Assembly: GCA_000514715.1 (NCBI GenBank)
Contig: AZWL01000001.1
Coordinates: 248,186-312,185 of the forward strand
Source: Streptomyces sp. CNH099
GTDB taxonomy: Bacteria; Actinomycetota; Actinomycetes; Streptomycetales; Streptomycetaceae
Direction: 5' to 3'
Length of the DNA: 64,000 nucleotides
In this document: one piece after another, positions 61,674 to 64,000 of the stretch
How positions within the stretch are numbered: position 1 is the stretch's first letter
Layout of the letters: each line of letters begins with the position of its first letter
Program-made: the position numbers and the translations under genes
Notes under the pieces: model-generated
Told to the model about the DNA's origin: nothing
The model's database searches: none
The model's input: only the letters and a program-made list of their open reading frames with translations

Positions 61674-62586
61674 AACGCTCCTCAGCCTTCCAGAAGAACA
61701 CGAAACCGAACACCCCGATCACCGCGGCCCAGCCCAGCGCGAGCAGCCAGACGTTGGGCGGCATGTTGTTCGTGGTGTAGTCGCCCATGAGGACGTACCT
61801 CATGAGGTCCATGTACACCGCGGCCGGGTTCATCGCGATGAGGTCCGCGGCCCACTGCGGGGCGTCCGCCCGGTCCACCAGCATGTGGTGCAGCGGGAAC
61901 ATCACCCCGGAGGCGTACATCCAGGTGCGCAGTATGAACGGCATCACCTGCGCCAGGTCCGGCGAGTCGCTGCCGAGCCTGGCGAAGACCATCGCCAGGC
62001 CGGCGTTGAAGACGTACTGCAGGGTGAGGATCACCGGCACCAGGAACCATGTCCAGCGCGGGTAGAAGCCGAACCCCAGCAGGAACGCGGCCATCACGAT
62101 CATCGAGTAGAGCAGCTGCTGCAGCTGCTGCAGCGAGAAGGAGATCGGCAGCGACGCGCGCGGGAAGTGCAGCGCCCGCACCAGCCCCAGGTTCCCCGAG
62201 ATCGAGCGGACCCCCGACATCACGGACTGCTGCGTGAACGTCCAGACGAACACGCCCGTCACCAGGAACGGGATGTACTCGCCCATCTCCATCCCGCCGC
62301 GGCCGCCGAGCAGGATGCCGAAGATGAAGAAGAAGACCGCGGCGTTCAGCAGCGGCGTCAGCACCTGCCACAGCTGGCCGAGCTTCGCCCGGCTGTACTG
62401 CGCGGTGAGCTTGGCGCGCGAGAAGGTCAGTATGAAATGGCGGCGCGCCCACAGCTGCCGCACGTACTCGGGCAGTCCGGGGCGCGCACCGCTCACCGAG
62501 AGGCCGTACTTGGCGGCCAGCTCGGCCGGGGACAGCCCGTCGTCGGGATGGCGCTTGGGCGGAGCGCCCACTGCCGTATCGCTCAC
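61660..62586 (-). CDS. polysaccharide/teichoic-acid ABC exporter permease (TagG type)
   Basis: A 308-residue ABC-2 permease with six helices after a 65-residue cytoplasmic N-terminus. FSRAKLTAQYSRAKLGQLWQVL and the first helices NAAVFFFIFGILL and FLVTGVFVWTFT are typical of TagG/Wzm permeases. The start is a GTG at 62586. Together with TagH it moves a lipid-linked polymer across the membrane. The neighbouring glycosyltransferase and CDP-alcohol transferase genes support a cell-wall glycopolymer locus. Confidence 0.92.
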   Translation of the reverse strand: MSDTAVGAPPKRHPDDGLSPAELAAKYGLSVSGARPGLPEYVRQLWARRHFILTFSRAKLTAQYSRAKLGQLWQVLTPLLNAAVFFFIFGILLGGRGGMEMGEYIPFLVTGVFVWTFTQQSVMSGVRSISGNLGLVRALHFPRASLPISFSLQQLQQLLYSMIVMAAFLLGFGFYPRWTWFLVPVILTLQYVFNAGLAMVFARLGSDSPDLAQVMPFILRTWMYASGVMFPLHHMLVDRADAPQWAADLIAMNPAAVYMDLMRYVLMGDYTTNNMPPNVWLLALGWAAVIGVFGFVFFWKAEERYGRG

Positions 62587-62629
62587 AGTCGGTAACTTTC
62601 GTCCTCAGACACTCAACGGTACGAGCTTG

Positions 62630-63562
62630 TCAGATCACGGGCGGTCGTCCCAGCCGGGTCAGCCGCCACACCGTACGCCACTTCATGGGCCGGCGCGGCC
62701 CGCACGGCGCACGCCAGCCCTCCCGGAAGCCTACGAGCCACGATTTCAGCACAGCCGGCGAGGGGCCGCGTACGACGGTGAGCAGGAACCAGACACCGAG
62801 ATACACCGGGACGAGCGCGGCGGGAAGGTTCCGGCGCGCCAGCCAGACGCGGTTGCGGGCCACGTTGTGGTGGTACGTGGCATGCCGGCTGGGCGGCATC
62901 GTCGGGTGGTGCAGCACCATGTCCGCGCGGTAGTCGATGTGCCAGCCGGCGTCGAGCGCCCGCCAGGCGAGGTCGGTCTCCTCGTGAGCGTAGAAGAAGT
63001 CGTCCGGCAGCCCTCCGACCTGCTGGAACACCGCGGTGCGCACGGCGTTGGCGCCGCCGAGGAACGTGGTGACGCGCGAGGAGCGCATCGGGTCGGAGGC
63101 GCGCAGCCGGGGCACGTGCCGGCGCTGCGTGACGCCCGTCTCGGGGTCGGCGATGCGGAAGCTGACGATGCCGAGGCGCGGGTCGGCGGCGAACGCCTCG
63201 CGCACCAGCCGGGCGGTGTCCTGGTGTGGCAGAAGACCGTCGTCGTCGAGGAAGAGCAGGACGTCGACGTCGCGGCCGCCGTCGCCGAAGGCGTCGATGC
63301 CGACGTTGCGCCCGCCGGGGATGCCCAGGTTCTCGGGCAGCTCCACGACCCGTACACCCTGCGGGATGTTCGGCACGGTGACGCCCTGGGCGACGACGAC
63401 CACCTCGACCGGGGGGCCGTCCTGCTTGGCGATCGACTCCAGCAGCGTGCGCAGCTCCTCGGGGCGCTGCCCCATCGTGATCACGACGGCGCCGAGCCGG
63501 ACGTCCTCGGGCCGCGTGTCCGCCCGCTGCCGGGGCTGGTGTTCATATGTCATTCGGCTCAC
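62630..63562 (-). CDS. family 2 glycosyltransferase
   Basis: A 310-residue GT-A enzyme. The N-terminal strand is LGAVVITMGQRPEELRTLLESI, then VVELPENLGIPGGRNVGI and the metal-binding DDD in LLFLDDDGLLP; FYAHEETDLAWRALDAGW is the acceptor-side EED-like block. It transfers a sugar from a nucleotide sugar to a glycopolymer or lipid carrier. The GTG at 63562 overlaps the stop of the next gene upstream (GTGA); an ATG three codons in is an alternative. Confidence 0.88.
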   Translation of the reverse strand: MSRMTYEHQPRQRADTRPEDVRLGAVVITMGQRPEELRTLLESIAKQDGPPVEVVVVAQGVTVPNIPQGVRVVELPENLGIPGGRNVGIDAFGDGGRDVDVLLFLDDDGLLPHQDTARLVREAFAADPRLGIVSFRIADPETGVTQRRHVPRLRASDPMRSSRVTTFLGGANAVRTAVFQQVGGLPDDFFYAHEETDLAWRALDAGWHIDYRADMVLHHPTMPPSRHATYHHNVARNRVWLARRNLPAALVPVYLGVWFLLTVVRGPSPAVLKSWLVGFREGWRAPCGPRRPMKWRTVWRLTRLGRPPVI

Positions 63563-64000
63563 CGCAACCTGCTGGAGGCCAGAATGCTGACCAGGTGGAG
63601 GAGGGTCTGGAGCATCGCTATCGCGGCGAGTACGGCGACACCGAGCCGGGAGAAGTACAGGTCGCCCTTGAGCGCGTCGAGGACCGCCAGCAGGAGGATG
63701 AGGAGTGACGCCTCGATCCCCAGGATCAGCCGGTGGAACTTCAGCGCCGACGCCGCCCTGCGCGCCACGGCGACGCCCGACGAACGCGGCTCCGCGGCGG
63801 ACTCCTTGACCGGCGGCAGCCCCTGCTGGTGGCGGGCGACGCCGACGAGGTCGGTCTCCGCCTTGATCAGCACGGCGCCGAGCGCGGCGAGGGTGCCGAG
63901 GAAGGCCCAGAGCCAGTCGGCGGACCCCTCGCCCCACGGGTCGGCGGCGCGCAGGCCGAAGCCGACGAGCACGGCGGCGTCGCAGAGGTACGCGCCGACC
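63559..64000 (-). CDS. CDP-alcohol phosphatidyltransferase family protein, C-terminal part (cut by window edge)
   Basis: The last 146 residues of a membrane protein that continues past base 64000. Hydrophobic segments (DAAVLVGFGL, WLWAFLGTLAALGAVLI, LILGIEASLLILLLAVLDAL and LGVAVLAAIAMLQTLLHLVSIL) and KAETDLVGVARHQ match the C-terminal half of actinobacterial CDP-alcohol phosphotransferases. The catalytic CDP-binding motif would be in the missing part. It is co-directional and overlapping with the glycosyltransferase, pointing to glycopolymer or phospholipid synthesis. Confidence 0.75.
   Translation of the reverse strand, partial: VGAYLCDAAVLVGFGLRAADPWGEGSADWLWAFLGTLAALGAVLIKAETDLVGVARHQQGLPPVKESAAEPRSSGVAVARRAASALKFHRLILGIEASLLILLLAVLDALKGDLYFSRLGVAVLAAIAMLQTLLHLVSILASSRLR

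Overview
The window is very GC-rich, GC-biased at third codon positions, and dense in short overlapping operons (GTGA, ATGA and TGATG junctions). It carries a conservon, a hopanoid cluster, sugar ABC importers without their own ATPase, twin-arginine-type secreted enzymes and one rare TTA codon. Together these point to a Streptomyces or a close relative in the Streptomycetaceae. Coordinates and motifs were read from the sequence. Family names and pathway roles come from recognising conserved blocks; no database search was run.

Left part (1-8174): a GH42 beta-galactosidase (cut by the left edge) diverges from a sugar ABC operon (binding lipoprotein, two permeases, LacI regulator). Operator-like palindromes face both directions. 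An eroded DUF6884-like relic follows, then a secreted GH127 beta-L-arabinofuranosidase with a ricin-like tail and a clear promoter plus palindrome, then a tRNA-Pro(GGG) on the minus strand.

Middle housekeeping and accessory part (8276-24277): a BNR-repeat secreted protein; a marR gene divergent from an LLM-class flavin oxidoreductase and a hemerythrin protein; an ATP-dependent DNA ligase; a membrane Ser/Thr kinase; an acyltransferase-like protein; an enoyl-CoA hydratase; a double-NUDIX protein; a YheO-like regulator overlapping a PLP enzyme; a gamma-glutamyltransferase; a Dps protein under a Fur-like box; and a LysM/M23 peptidase with a TTA codon.

Second sugar region (24380-32011): a LacI regulator, binding lipoprotein, two permeases, a type I sulfatase, and then a split transketolase pair. 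A 34-residue cysteine-rich small ORF lies between sulfatase and transketolase. Next come a YjbR-like protein, a broken alpha/beta-hydrolase that has lost its nucleophile region, a GNAT protein and a PhoD-type phosphatase.

Signalling and terpenoid part (35996-41704): a class I terpene synthase converges on a conservon (cvnA-D) whose fifth gene is a CYP157-like P450. The P450 has the heme cysteine but lacks the ExxR motif, and it has a long C-terminal tail with a basic/aromatic end. This is the most interesting ensemble in the window.

Right part (41871-64000): a phosphoribosyltransferase, a GH36 alpha-galactosidase and a tyrosine phosphatase. Then the hopanoid operon on the minus strand: hpnC, hpnD, a small coupled ORF, hpnE, a polyprenyl diphosphate synthase, shc, hpnG, hpnH, dxs and an hpnO-like aminotransferase. 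Next are a TetR regulator divergent from an MMPL transporter over two matching operators, and a polysaccharide (teichoic-acid-type) ABC exporter with a glycosyltransferase and a CDP-alcohol phosphotransferase cut by the right edge.
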